A stretch of DNA of 64,000 nucleotides from an uncultured Clostridia bacterium (lineage in GTDB: Bacteria; Bacillota; Clostridia; Oscillospirales; Ruminococcaceae): positions 124,001 through 188,000 of the forward strand of contig CANRLH010000004.1 in assembly GCA_947631455.1 (NCBI GenBank). The letters run 5' to 3'. This document shows, in pieces, positions 40,661 through 49,561 of the stretch. Positions within the stretch are counted from its first letter, which is position 1; every line of letters begins with the position of its first letter. Made by a program: the position numbers and the translations under genes. The notes under the pieces are model-generated. The model was not told where the DNA came from. It saw only the letters and a program-made list of their open reading frames with translations, and searched no databases.

Positions 40661-42610
40661 TTAACTTGTATGCTTCCGGCTTTTTCTCATCTGCTTTGAC
40701 TGATACATCTGATTGTCGGCTTTTGAAACCAGCAAGTCGAAATCTTCAGGGTCTGAAAAGTTGTCGCTTACGCTATATCCATAGCTTGCGCTTACTTCAT
40801 AGATCGCACCGTTTTTATCACTTCTGCGCTTCACTTCGTTTGCAAACAGTCTTCCGAAAGCTTCCGCGCGTCTTTGGTCATAACCTATGCCGAATACGAC
40901 AAACTCATCTCCTCCGTATCGGCACAACAAATCACGAGCTTGCGAAACCTCACAAAGGCTGTCAGAAATTATCATAAGAGCCGCATCCCCCGCTGAGTGG
41001 CCGTAATTATCGTTGATGCCCTTCATATCGTCAAGATCCGCAATAAACACCATCACCGAAAGCCGATTATCTCTTATCTCCTGTAAAGATAAGTCCAACG
41101 ACGCAAAAAGACCGCGCCTGTTCAAAAGCTTTGTCAGAAAATCCCTGTTATAAAGTTCCTCAAGAATTGCAGTGTATCTGGCTGACTTTATCTTTTCACG
41201 GACGTTGTCATGTGCAATAGCGATATAGTTTACCCAAAGATTAAACAGTGCGGAATTGCTGCTTTGCAGATCACCTTTTACCTCGCAGGCAACATATCCA
41301 TATGTACGGCTTAAAAAGTGCAGCGGTGTAAACAGATATTCTATAGAATGATTTTCATTGCTATGAAGATCAGGAAGCATATCTTTCTTGTAAAAATATA
41401 CAGGCTCCTGGATCTGCGCGTTTCGCCTGATAATTTTAGCGCATATTCTGTCCGACAACTCTGTTTTTTGCGGGATCGTGTAATCTACAAGAAAGGGATC
41501 TTCCTTATCATACTGCTTAGTATACTCCTCACTGTAGCAGAAGTACACCGAGTTTACCTGCATTTCGTCAACATATTTCTTAAGCGCGTCAAAATACTCC
41601 GTGATACTGTCGCAGGAGGACAAAACAGTAGACATTCGTATCAGATACGAATTCATAAAGTTTTTTCTGTACGAATCACCGCTTAAACGCTTTGAAATAG
41701 CATTTCTCACAGCTTTGTCATCACCGACACAGCCGCAGCTTCCAAAATAACTTGGCTCTGCCGTTATGAGATATTTGTTCCTTAAATATTCGGTGTCCGT
41801 ATTGCCGTTTTGAAAGTAATCTATTACTGCGCATACGGCGTTGTAACCCAGCTTTTTATATGGAACCTCTACTGTCGTTATTGTCGGATCGTGAACGAGG
41901 TTCGCCATAAAGCCGTCAAAGCCGGTTATTATTACATCTTCAGGAATCTTATAGCCTCGCTCCTCAAGTTCATAGCATATCCCCAGAGCCATGGCGTCGT
42001 TTGCACAGAAAAATGCGTCCGGCAGCTCTCCTCCGCCATCCAGGTATTTTTTAAGCTCCCGCCTTACGGCTATATCGTAAAACTCTCCCCATAAGCAGCG
42101 GCTTTCATCAAATTCCATGCCGTGTGCCGCGAGCGAAGCCTTAAACTGGCTGAGCTTTTCCTCGCAATATGGCTTGCCCTTTACTCCGCCCACGTAAATG
42201 ATGTCTCTTGCTCCGTGAACCTCAATGATATGATCGATAAGCTTTCGTATTGCCGGAACATTGTCAATCAGTATATTAACACAGCCGTCAAGCTCTTTGT
42301 CCATAGAAAACACGGGAACACCACTGTCAGCCGCTCTCTTTATAAGGCTTTTAAGTAATGGCAGATTTGAGGAAAAGTTACTCGTGACCAATATCAAAGC
42401 GTCAAAAAATTCAAAATTTATAAGGGAAAATATAGTATTCTCAGCGTTGACTATCTCCTCAGCGCCAAGGTCTGCATTAAACGGTGCAAAGTAAGCGACT
42501 GTGATATTGTCAAATTCGCTTACCTTTTCCGAAATACCCCAACACATTTTTCCCTGATACTCATCATTTATCCCGGAAAAGGCAACTGCTATGTTGATTC
42601 TCTTTTTCAT
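40661..42610 (-). CDS. Periplasmic-binding-protein-fold sensor with C-terminal GGDEF diguanylate cyclase
   Basis: 649 residues, no membrane helix and no signal peptide, so it is cytoplasmic. Residues 1-310 are a LacI/PBP1-type sugar-binding domain (FDALILVTSNFSSN, DIIYVGGVKG, PDAFFCANDAMALGI, VIITGFDGF) without the usual HTH. Residues 315-480 form a GAF-like linker region. Residues 485-649 are a GGDEF domain: LTKLLNRRG, DLDDMKGINDNYGHSAGD and CRYGGDEFVVFG, a complete active site. The inhibitory I-site looks degenerate (QARD instead of RxxD). It should make c-di-GMP in response to an intracellular ligand, probably a sugar. No partner gene is adjacent. Confidence 0.93.
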   Translation of the reverse strand: MKKRINIAVAFSGINDEYQGKMCWGISEKVSEFDNITVAYFAPFNADLGAEEIVNAENTIFSLINFEFFDALILVTSNFSSNLPLLKSLIKRAADSGVPVFSMDKELDGCVNILIDNVPAIRKLIDHIIEVHGARDIIYVGGVKGKPYCEEKLSQFKASLAAHGMEFDESRCLWGEFYDIAVRRELKKYLDGGGELPDAFFCANDAMALGICYELEERGYKIPEDVIITGFDGFMANLVHDPTITTVEVPYKKLGYNAVCAVIDYFQNGNTDTEYLRNKYLITAEPSYFGSCGCVGDDKAVRNAISKRLSGDSYRKNFMNSYLIRMSTVLSSCDSITEYFDALKKYVDEMQVNSVYFCYSEEYTKQYDKEDPFLVDYTIPQKTELSDRICAKIIRRNAQIQEPVYFYKKDMLPDLHSNENHSIEYLFTPLHFLSRTYGYVACEVKGDLQSSNSALFNLWVNYIAIAHDNVREKIKSARYTAILEELYNRDFLTKLLNRRGLFASLDLSLQEIRDNRLSVMVFIADLDDMKGINDNYGHSAGDAALMIISDSLCEVSQARDLLCRYGGDEFVVFGIGYDQRRAEAFGRLFANEVKRRSDKNGAIYEVSASYGYSVSDNFSDPEDFDLLVSKADNQMYQSKQMRKSRKHTS

Positions 42611-42667
42611 ACGGTACTTTCACCTCTTTTTCATAAGCTCAATTGCCCATATTTATTCAATATTTAA

Positions 42668-42696
42668 AGTATATCACAATAATGATTACTTTTCAA
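42668..42696 (-). promoter_or_regulatory. Sigma-A promoter of the GGDEF gene
   Basis: Minus strand TTGAAA (42691-42696), 17-base spacer, TATACT (42668-42673). Confidence 0.78.
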
Positions 42697-42779
42697 TAAA
42701 ATCCCATTAAAATTCCATTGAAAAGTTAAGATAGCTATGCTTTTACATAAATTCTTCGTTGAGTCTTACACCTACCCGC

Positions 42780-42808
42780 TTGACATAAACGTCTCTGTTA
42801 TGTATAAT
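42780..42808 (+). promoter_or_regulatory. Consensus promoter of ilvB
   Basis: TTGACA (42780-42785), 17-base spacer, TATAAT (42803-42808). No T-box or leader-peptide attenuator follows in the roughly 45-base leader. Confidence 0.88.
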
Positions 42809-42856
42809 TTAGTAGTATCTGAATTTATATCCTCTTAAGCGAAAGGAAGTTAATTT

Positions 42857-44545
42857 ATGAAACTTACAGGTTCTGATATAATACTTGAATGCTTGCTGGA
42901 GCAAGGTGTAGATACCGTTTTCGGATATCCCGGGGGCGCGGTCTTAAATATCTACGATTCAATATATAAATACAGCGACAAAATCAGGCATATAATTACC
43001 GCTCACGAGCAGAATGCCTGCCATGCAGCGGACGGTTATTCAAGGACAACAGGAAAAACCGGAGTCGTTATTGCCACCAGCGGACCGGGCGCCACTAATC
43101 TCACAACGGGAATCGCAACGGCGTATATGGATTCAATTCCACTGGTAGCGATAACCGGCAACGTGGCTACATCGCTGCTTGGTCTTGACTCATTTCAGGA
43201 AGTTGACATATGTGGAATAACAATGCCCATAACAAAGCACAACTTTATTGTTAAAGACATAACAAAGCTTGCCGATACTATCAGAGAGGCCTTTTATATC
43301 GCAAATGTCGGAAGAAAAGGTCCTGTGCTTATAGATATTCCAAAGGACATAACCGCGGCTGTGTGCAACTATGAAAAGAAAGATCCGAAAAAAATAGTTT
43401 TTCATAACCCCGACGGAATAAATGCACAGATAGACCACGCCGTTAAGCTTATAAGCGAATCAAAGCGTCCGTTTATATACGCGGGAGGAGGAGTCGTTTC
43501 CTGCGATGCGACTGATGAGTTTTCTCAGTTTGTGAAAAAGGTTAACGCACCCGTTTCGCTTTCGCTTATGGGACAGTGCGCTTACGACAATACAAGTGAA
43601 AACTTTACGGGTATGCTCGGTATGCACGGAACCAAAGCAAGCTCTCTTGCACTTTCCGAGTGCGATCTGTTTATCGTTCTGGGTTCACGCTTTTCAGACA
43701 GAGTTCTTTGCAATCCCGGCACATTTGCAAAAGGCAAGAAGATTATACACATTGAAATAGACCCCGCAGAGATAGGAAAAAATGTAACAGCAACTCATAC
43801 CATAAGCGGAGATATAAAATACATACTCAAAAAAATCAATTCCACGCTTCCTCAGCTCGATCACTCACAGTGGCTTGATAAGGTATGCGAATGGAAGAAA
43901 GAGTATCCGCTAACAATGCTGCCAATAGACGACGAAAACGAGGTTTTACCAAAGGATGTAATAGAAACACTCGACAGACTGACCGAGGGCAGCGCGATAA
44001 TCACTACCGAGGTGGGTCAGCATCAGATGTGGGCGGCTCAATTTTATAACTTCAGAAACCCCAGACAATTTGCCTCAAGCGGCGGCTTGGGTACGATGGG
44101 ATACGGTCTTGGGGCGGCAATGGGTTCAAAGCTCGGCAATCCCGACAAAAAGGTGATAAATGTTGCCGGCGACGGAAGCTTTTATATGAATATGGCTGAG
44201 CTTTCATCTCTTAAAAAGCACAATATCCCGGTCATAGAGCTCGTATTCTCAAACAGCGTTCTCGGAATGGTAAGACAGTGGCAGCGTCTGTTTTACGACA
44301 AGCACTTTTCACAGACTAATATCGAGCGCCCGACCGATTTCATGCTGCTTGCACAGGCATTCAAAATCAAGGGCATCACGATTTCAAAGAAAGACGAGAT
44401 AGAGCCCAAGCTAAAAGAGGCGCTTGAGTGCAACGAGCCATGTCTGGTAAACGTAATAATCAACAAGGATCACAACGTATTGCCTATGGTTCCCGCCGGT
44501 GCGGACGTTAGCGACCCCATTATGCAGATAGATATAAACGACTGA
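42857..44545 (+). CDS. ilvB: Acetolactate synthase large subunit
   Basis: 562 residues of a ThDP enzyme, normal length. FGYPGGAVLNIYD starts the Pyr domain, Glu51 (ITAHEQNA) activates ThDP, and the cofactor motif GDGSFYMNMAELSSLKKHN lies near residue 437. LLGLDSFQEVDI matches the biosynthetic acetohydroxyacid synthase pattern. It condenses pyruvate to acetolactate for valine and leucine (and with 2-oxobutyrate for isoleucine). It is monocistronic here. The regulatory small subunit IlvN is not next to it, which is unusual. Confidence 0.96.
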   Translation: MKLTGSDIILECLLEQGVDTVFGYPGGAVLNIYDSIYKYSDKIRHIITAHEQNACHAADGYSRTTGKTGVVIATSGPGATNLTTGIATAYMDSIPLVAITGNVATSLLGLDSFQEVDICGITMPITKHNFIVKDITKLADTIREAFYIANVGRKGPVLIDIPKDITAAVCNYEKKDPKKIVFHNPDGINAQIDHAVKLISESKRPFIYAGGGVVSCDATDEFSQFVKKVNAPVSLSLMGQCAYDNTSENFTGMLGMHGTKASSLALSECDLFIVLGSRFSDRVLCNPGTFAKGKKIIHIEIDPAEIGKNVTATHTISGDIKYILKKINSTLPQLDHSQWLDKVCEWKKEYPLTMLPIDDENEVLPKDVIETLDRLTEGSAIITTEVGQHQMWAAQFYNFRNPRQFASSGGLGTMGYGLGAAMGSKLGNPDKKVINVAGDGSFYMNMAELSSLKKHNIPVIELVFSNSVLGMVRQWQRLFYDKHFSQTNIERPTDFMLLAQAFKIKGITISKKDEIEPKLKEALECNEPCLVNVIINKDHNVLPMVPAGADVSDPIMQIDIND

Positions 44546-44562
44546 TAATACAGTATAACTTT

Positions 44563-44589
44563 GCGGCGCAAAAAAGCGCCGCTTTTTTT
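44563..44589 (+). terminator. ilvB terminator
   Basis: Stem GCGGCGC / GCGCCGC with an A-rich loop, followed by seven T. Confidence 0.92.
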
Positions 44590-44694
44590 GACAAATATTT
44601 TATTTTGTTCATTAAATATTTTTATTATTTTCACCGAATGTACACACGCAAACTTTATCTTTAAAACATAATAAGTTTTTTCGGAGGATCGTAG

Positions 44695-46521
44695 ATGACA
44701 AGAAACAAAAAAATTATTTTAATATCTTTAATATGTACGGCCGCTTTATCGGTTATGGGATTATCGCTGTACTTTGTTTTTAATAACAACGCATCGGATA
44801 AGTCTGCCGCGTCAGCTGTATCTGCAGAAAAGTCTGAGCTTGCCCGTAAGGTCTCAGGTAATACGACCGATATTGAAACCAAAAACCTTATAGAGCTTAG
44901 CGGCACCCCGAAAATCACAGGAAGCGGTGCATCGTTTAAAAACGGAGTTTTAACTATCTCAGACGGCGGGATTTATGAGATAAGCGGTACGCTTTCAGAC
45001 GGCTATGTAAACGTAACTGCAAAGGACGAGGTAACACTTGTTCTTAACAACGCCGAAATTACGAATTCTAACGGCTGCTGTATATACTCAGATGACACAA
45101 AGAACCTTACAGTATATACCAAAAGCGGCAGCGAAAATACTCTCACCGATGGAGCCAACTATACAGACACCGACGCCAAGGGAACAATTTTTTCAAACGA
45201 CGATCTGGTGCTTGACGGAGATGGCAAGCTTACCGTAAATGCAAACTATAAACACGCAGTAGCCAGTGACGATCAGATAGTTATAAATAACGGCGAGTAC
45301 GATCTCACCGCAGCTTATGACGGAGTACACGCAAATGATATAATAACTCTGATTTCACCAAATATCAGCATATCGGCGCAAGGCGACGGGATACAGTCCG
45401 ACCTCTCGTCTGTTTCTGTTCTGGGCGGAAGGGTGAATATCACAACAGCCGGCGGAAGCGAAAACGCTCCTACAAAGCAGAGCAACGATTTCGGCGGAAA
45501 ACGGAAAGCCGACTATGATATACAGTACACCGAATCGGAGGAAAGTGCGGATTCTCCGCAAAGCTTTAAGGGAATAAAAGCTGAGACCGCTGTGGACATA
45601 TCAGGCGGTACCTTAACTCTCGACACTTATGACGACGCCGTTCATTCAAACAATTCAGTGTCAATATCCGGCGGAAGCTTTGAAATCAGCGCAGGCGACG
45701 ACGCTGTTCACGGTGATGTTTATCTTACCGTATCAGGCGGAGATATATCTGTAAGTTCCTGCTATGAGGGACTTGAGGCGGGAACAATTGAAATAAAGAA
45801 CGGAAATATAGATATAACGGCTTTTGACGACGGTATCAACGCAGTTGAAGATGAATCGTCGAGCGAGGATGATATGACCGACAGAGCACCATTCGGCGGA
45901 GGTCCGGCTGAAGAGGGCTACGGCTCGCTTATCATCAGCGGCGGAAAAATAGTGATCGACGCTGAAGGCGACGGTCTTGATTCAAACGCAACTATAGATA
46001 TTTCAGGCGGCAGCACAGTTGTTTATGGCCCCGAAAACGACGGCAACGGTTCGCTTGATTACGGCACCTCCTGCACCGTTACAGGCGGAACTCTGATAGC
46101 CGGCGGCTCATCCGGAATGGCTCAGGCGACTGACGACAACGGACAAAGCGCGCTCATGTTTTATCTTGACAGCAGTCTTTCGTCACCTGAAAACGTGACC
46201 TTGAAAAACTCTGACGGTGAGGAGATTCTTCAATATCAGAGCAAGAAATCATTTAACTGCGTTTTGTTTTCATCTTCTGAGCTTAAAAAGGGAGATACTG
46301 TAACGCTGATTATTAACGGAGAACAACTCGGAGAGATCGAAATTACCGAAGGAGTATATTACGCTAACGTGTCGACCGGCGGAATAACAGAAGCTCAGGG
46401 CGGATCTGGCCAGATGGGCTTTAGTGGAAACCGCGGCGGCATAAACAGAGGTCAGAGCGATATGGGTATGGGTCGCGAAGACTTCGGAATGGGTCAGGGC
46501 GATTTCGACAGACCGTTTTAA
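44695..46521 (+). CDS. Cthe_2159-like carbohydrate-binding beta-helix protein (DUF4353)
   Basis: 608 residues. One N-terminal membrane anchor or signal (IILISLICTAALSVMGLSLYFVF) is followed by repeating beta-helix rungs such as GGIYEISGTLSDGYV, DEVTLVLNNAEI, ISGGTLTLDTYDDAVHSN and ISGGSFEISAGDDAVHG, the acidic Asp-Asp-Gly calcium-type loops of the family described from Clostridium thermocellum Cthe_2159, which binds pectic sugars. The last 45 residues are a low-complexity Gly/Met/Gln/Arg/Asp tail. GGAGG precedes the ATG. It is probably a cell-surface glycan binder; enzymatic activity is not evident. Confidence 0.9.
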   Translation: MTRNKKIILISLICTAALSVMGLSLYFVFNNNASDKSAASAVSAEKSELARKVSGNTTDIETKNLIELSGTPKITGSGASFKNGVLTISDGGIYEISGTLSDGYVNVTAKDEVTLVLNNAEITNSNGCCIYSDDTKNLTVYTKSGSENTLTDGANYTDTDAKGTIFSNDDLVLDGDGKLTVNANYKHAVASDDQIVINNGEYDLTAAYDGVHANDIITLISPNISISAQGDGIQSDLSSVSVLGGRVNITTAGGSENAPTKQSNDFGGKRKADYDIQYTESEESADSPQSFKGIKAETAVDISGGTLTLDTYDDAVHSNNSVSISGGSFEISAGDDAVHGDVYLTVSGGDISVSSCYEGLEAGTIEIKNGNIDITAFDDGINAVEDESSSEDDMTDRAPFGGGPAEEGYGSLIISGGKIVIDAEGDGLDSNATIDISGGSTVVYGPENDGNGSLDYGTSCTVTGGTLIAGGSSGMAQATDDNGQSALMFYLDSSLSSPENVTLKNSDGEEILQYQSKKSFNCVLFSSSELKKGDTVTLIINGEQLGEIEITEGVYYANVSTGGITEAQGGSGQMGFSGNRGGINRGQSDMGMGREDFGMGQGDFDRPF

Positions 46522-46542
46522 ATAATGTTATACGCGCTACGC

Positions 46543-46580
46543 AAAAAGCCGGATCGTATTTCGCAAACGATCCGGCTTTT
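46543..46580. terminator. Bidirectional terminator between the beta-helix gene and copA
   Basis: Stem AAAAGCCGGATCGT / ACGATCCGGCTTTT, A and T runs on both strands. Confidence 0.92.
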
Positions 46581-46599
46581 GTTGGTTTCTGCTTTTTGC

Positions 46600-46809
46600 T
46601 TAGCTTATCGAAACGACCGTGTAATCCTTATCCTCAACGGCTTTTTTAAGAGCTTCGTCTGAAACATCGCCGTCAAGCGTCACGACTGCGGTTCCCGCCT
46701 CGTGGCTTACTAAAGCACCGCTTACGCCGTCAATCGACTCAAGGGCTTTTTTAACAGTCGCCTCACAATGAGAACACATCATTCCTTTTATAACAAGTGT
46801 CTTTTCCAT
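46600..46809 (-). CDS. copZ: CopZ-like copper chaperone encoded in frame within the 3' end of copA
   Basis: 69 residues from an internal ATG at 46807-46809, in the same frame as copA. It forms one heavy-metal-associated domain with VIKGMMCSHCEATVKKALE and the standard beta-alpha-beta pattern. A free-standing copper chaperone has exactly this length. The full Shine-Dalgarno AAGGAGGTGTG lies at 46814-46824 in the copA frame as Lys-Glu-Val-Cys. It probably can be made alone by internal initiation. Whether the absence of a copA stop codon is original or a stop-loss is unknown. Confidence 0.7.
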   Translation of the reverse strand: MEKTLVIKGMMCSHCEATVKKALESIDGVSGALVSHEAGTAVVTLDGDVSDEALKKAVEDKDYTVVSIS

Positions 46810-49104
46810 TTCACACACCTCCTTACTCTTAAATTTTCTCTTTCTGTCTTTTTTACTGCTGTGGACCTTAAAAAAGTTAAGCCTCAGCGCATTGGTGACA
46901 ACGCAAAAGCTTGAAAGACTCATTGCTGCCGCACCGAACATCGGACTTAGCTTCCAGCCTAAAAGCTCTGTAAATGCGCCTGCCGCAAGCGGTATCCCTA
47001 TGATATTGTAGATAAATGCCCAGAAAAGATTTTCATGGATATTTCTTAAAACCGCACGGCTCAGCCTGATAGCCGCGGGAACATCGGAAAGCCTGCTTTT
47101 CATCAGCACAACGTCTGCGGCATCTATCGCTACATCGGCTCCTGCGCCGATTGCGATTCCTATGTCAGCACGTGTCAGAGCCGGTGCATCGTTTATTCCG
47201 TCACCGACCATAATGACCTTGCCCTCTTTTCTGAGCCTTCTTACCGCGCTTTCCTTGCCTTTTGGCAAAACACCCGCTATGACCTCATCAACGCCTGCCT
47301 GCTTTCCAACAGCGTTTGCGGTCGTCTCGTTATCGCCTGTAAGCATAATTACCCTTATGCCCATATTTTTCATTTGTGAAATTGCGCTTTGGCTGTCGTC
47401 CTTTATGGTATCCGCGACCCCTATTATTCCCAGAAGTCTGCCGTTTCTGGCAAAGCACAACGGCGTTTTTCCGTTTTGGCTAAGATTATCCGCCGCCGAT
47501 CTCATTCTGTCGGAAAGCTCGGAAACTTCGCTGATATACTTTACGCTTCCTCCGTCAAGCTTGTCTTTGCCGGCATAAGCGGTCAGACCGTTTCCCGCAA
47601 GAGCTTCAAAGCCTGAAACATCAAAGCTTATTGCACCTCTTTGCTCTGCAAATCCAATAACTGCCTTTGCAAGGGGATGCTCGCTCTGCTTTTCAAGCGA
47701 ATACGCGTTTTTTATAAGCTCATCTTCGCTTATTCCCTCTTCCGTTACAATGTCAGTCACCTCAGGCTCGCCGCGTGTTATAGTTCCGGTTTTGTCAAGA
47801 ACCGCTATCTGAGCCTTGCCGGTCTCTTCAAGAGACACTGCTGTTTTAAACAGTATTCCGTTTTTTGCGCCCACTCCGCTTCCTACCATAATGGCAACGG
47901 GTGTTGCCAGTCCGAGAGCGCATGGGCAGCTTATTACAAGCACAGATATGCCCCTTGCCAGCGCAACCCCGACCGTTTGCCCTATGATAAGCCAAATCAG
48001 AACCGTAACCGCCGCAATGCCAATTACTACCGGAACGAACACTCCGGAAACCTTATCTGCAACTTTAGCGATAGGCGCTTTTGTAGCAGCTGCATCGCTA
48101 ACCATCCGGATAATCTGGGACAGAGTGGTGTCCTCTCCAACCCTTTTGGCTTCACACTTTAAAAAGCCCGAGGTGTTTATCGTTCCCGCTGACACACTGT
48201 CTCCCTGAGTCTTATCCACAGGTATGCTTTCGCCGGTGAGCGCCGATTCGTTTACAGCGCTTATTCCCTCTGTTATAACTCCGTCAACCGGAATACTTTC
48301 TCCGGGGCGCACAAAAAATACGTCTCCCTTTTTTACCTCTTCAACCGGCACCTCATACTCCTTGCCGTCACGGAGTACGCTTGCTGTTTTAGGTGCAAGT
48401 CTCATAAGCCCCTTAAGCGCATCGGTAGTTTTGCCCTTTGACCTAGCCTCCAGCATTTTGCCAACTGTGATAAGCGCAAGAATCATCGCCGCAGATTCAA
48501 AATAAAACTCGTGCATATAACCCATAACTGCACTGTGGTCATTGTTAAGCTGGGCTGATGTCATCGCAAAAAGCGCATATGTGCTGTAAATAAACGCAGC
48601 TGACGCCCCTAACGCCACCAGCGTATCCATATTCGGCGAACGGTTTACAAGCGCTTTAAACCCGCTTATAAAAAACCGTTGGTTTATGACCAATACTATC
48701 GCCGAAAGCAAAAGCTCAATAATTCCCACGGCTATGTGGTTTCCGTCAAAGAAATCAGGCAGCCACCATCCCCACATACTGTGCCCCATTGAAATATACA
48801 TAAGCACCGCCAGAAAGCCGACAGACCATATAAGGCGTTTTTTAAGCTTAGGCGTTTCAGTATCCGTCAACGGATCGTATGTCTTTTGACTTCTTGCAGC
48901 CCCGTCCTTTTCAGCATAAGCGTTATACCCCGCCGCTTTTACTGCATTTATAATACTTTGATCATCTGCGCTTCCTTCAACACCCATTGAGTTTGTAAGA
49001 AGGCTTACCGAACAAGAAGCTACTCCTTTAACCTTTGAAACCGCTTTTTCAACCCTTGCTACGCAAGCCGCACAGCTCATTCCCGTTACTGTAAATTTTC
49101 TCAT
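46600..49104 (-). CDS. copA: Copper-exporting P1B-type ATPase with in-frame C-terminal CopZ domain
   Basis: 834 residues. An N-terminal heavy-metal domain (GMSCAAC, Cys 11 and 14) precedes eight membrane helices with the CPC ion site (SCPCALGLATP), the phosphorylation motif DKTGTITRG, the HP motif SEHPLA and GDGINDAP. The last 69 residues are a second heavy-metal domain (GMMCSHC, Cys 777 and 780) that looks like a free CopZ chaperone, and an internal AAGGAGGTGTG site plus ATG lies exactly at its start. It exports Cu(I). It is 14 bases after csoR, one copper-induced operon. It could give both a long CopA-Z and separate CopZ. Confidence 0.95.
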   Translation of the reverse strand: MRKFTVTGMSCAACVARVEKAVSKVKGVASCSVSLLTNSMGVEGSADDQSIINAVKAAGYNAYAEKDGAARSQKTYDPLTDTETPKLKKRLIWSVGFLAVLMYISMGHSMWGWWLPDFFDGNHIAVGIIELLLSAIVLVINQRFFISGFKALVNRSPNMDTLVALGASAAFIYSTYALFAMTSAQLNNDHSAVMGYMHEFYFESAAMILALITVGKMLEARSKGKTTDALKGLMRLAPKTASVLRDGKEYEVPVEEVKKGDVFFVRPGESIPVDGVITEGISAVNESALTGESIPVDKTQGDSVSAGTINTSGFLKCEAKRVGEDTTLSQIIRMVSDAAATKAPIAKVADKVSGVFVPVVIGIAAVTVLIWLIIGQTVGVALARGISVLVISCPCALGLATPVAIMVGSGVGAKNGILFKTAVSLEETGKAQIAVLDKTGTITRGEPEVTDIVTEEGISEDELIKNAYSLEKQSEHPLAKAVIGFAEQRGAISFDVSGFEALAGNGLTAYAGKDKLDGGSVKYISEVSELSDRMRSAADNLSQNGKTPLCFARNGRLLGIIGVADTIKDDSQSAISQMKNMGIRVIMLTGDNETTANAVGKQAGVDEVIAGVLPKGKESAVRRLRKEGKVIMVGDGINDAPALTRADIGIAIGAGADVAIDAADVVLMKSRLSDVPAAIRLSRAVLRNIHENLFWAFIYNIIGIPLAAGAFTELLGWKLSPMFGAAAMSLSSFCVVTNALRLNFFKVHSSKKDRKRKFKSKEVCEMEKTLVIKGMMCSHCEATVKKALESIDGVSGALVSHEAGTAVVTLDGDVSDEALKKAVEDKDYTVVSIS
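46813..46824 (-). promoter_or_regulatory. Internal Shine-Dalgarno site for copZ
   Basis: AAGGAGGTGTG lies 4-7 bases before the in-frame ATG of the CopZ domain, a much stronger site than needed for chance. Confidence 0.75.
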
Positions 49105-49118
49105 TTCACACCTCTCTG

Positions 49119-49421
49119 CTACTTCATCAGCTTCTGAATAAGCGCCGTAAGTTCGTCAACGACCTCAGTCTTGCCGTCCCTGATATCACGCACCACGCAC
49201 GAATGTATGTGATTTGACAAAAGCTCTCTGTTAAATGCATTCATAGCCGCAGTTACTGCTGCGGACTGAGTTAAAATATCCGCACAGTAAGCATCATTTT
49301 CCACCATTTTTCTTATTCCGCGAATCTGGCCCTCTATCCTGTTAAGCCGGTTTATAAGCCCTTTATATACCCCTTCAGGACGATCGGTAGTTCTATTTGT
49401 ATGACAGCATTTCCTGTCCAT
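49119..49421 (-). CDS. csoR: CsoR-family copper-sensing repressor
   Basis: 100 residues of the four-helix CsoR/RcnR family from the ATG at 49421 (GGGGGAT upstream). The copper ligands are present: Cys in DAYCADIL, His and Cys in SNHIHSCV. The N-terminus MDRKCCHTNRTTDRPEG carries extra Cys/His. Apo-CsoR binds the operator and copper binding releases it. The gene is the first of the csoR-copA-copZ operon and its operator sits inside its own promoter, so it is autoregulated. Confidence 0.95.
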   Translation of the reverse strand: MDRKCCHTNRTTDRPEGVYKGLINRLNRIEGQIRGIRKMVENDAYCADILTQSAAVTAAMNAFNRELLSNHIHSCVVRDIRDGKTEVVDELTALIQKLMK

Positions 49422-49442
49422 ATATATCCCCCTTTCCTTTGT

Positions 49443-49471
49443 ATTATATACCCCTATGGGGTATTTGTCAA
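49443..49471 (-). promoter_or_regulatory. csoR-copA promoter with overlapping CsoR operator
   Basis: Minus strand TTGACA (49466-49471), 17-base spacer, TATAAT (49443-49448). The spacer is the CsoR-type inverted repeat ATACCCC-TAT-GGGGTAT (+ strand, 49448-49464), so bound repressor blocks polymerase directly. Confidence 0.92.
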
Positions 49472-49501
49472 TCCTGTTTACCCGGCGCAACAAAAATTTA
49501 C

Positions 49502-49530
49502 TTGATAACAGAAAGGATACATGTTACAAT
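49502..49530 (+). promoter_or_regulatory. Promoter of the MATE gene
   Basis: TTGATA (49502-49507), 17-base spacer, TACAAT (49525-49530), about 30 bases before the start codon and divergent from the copper promoter. Confidence 0.78.
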
Positions 49531-49561
49531 ATACATAATTCAGTTTTACGGGGAAATCAAA

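Noticed and set aside
49397-49561. 55-residue extension of the MATE exporter
   Set aside because: It lies antisense over csoR and its promoter. The start at 49562 follows a fitting promoter and begins with the usual family sequence.
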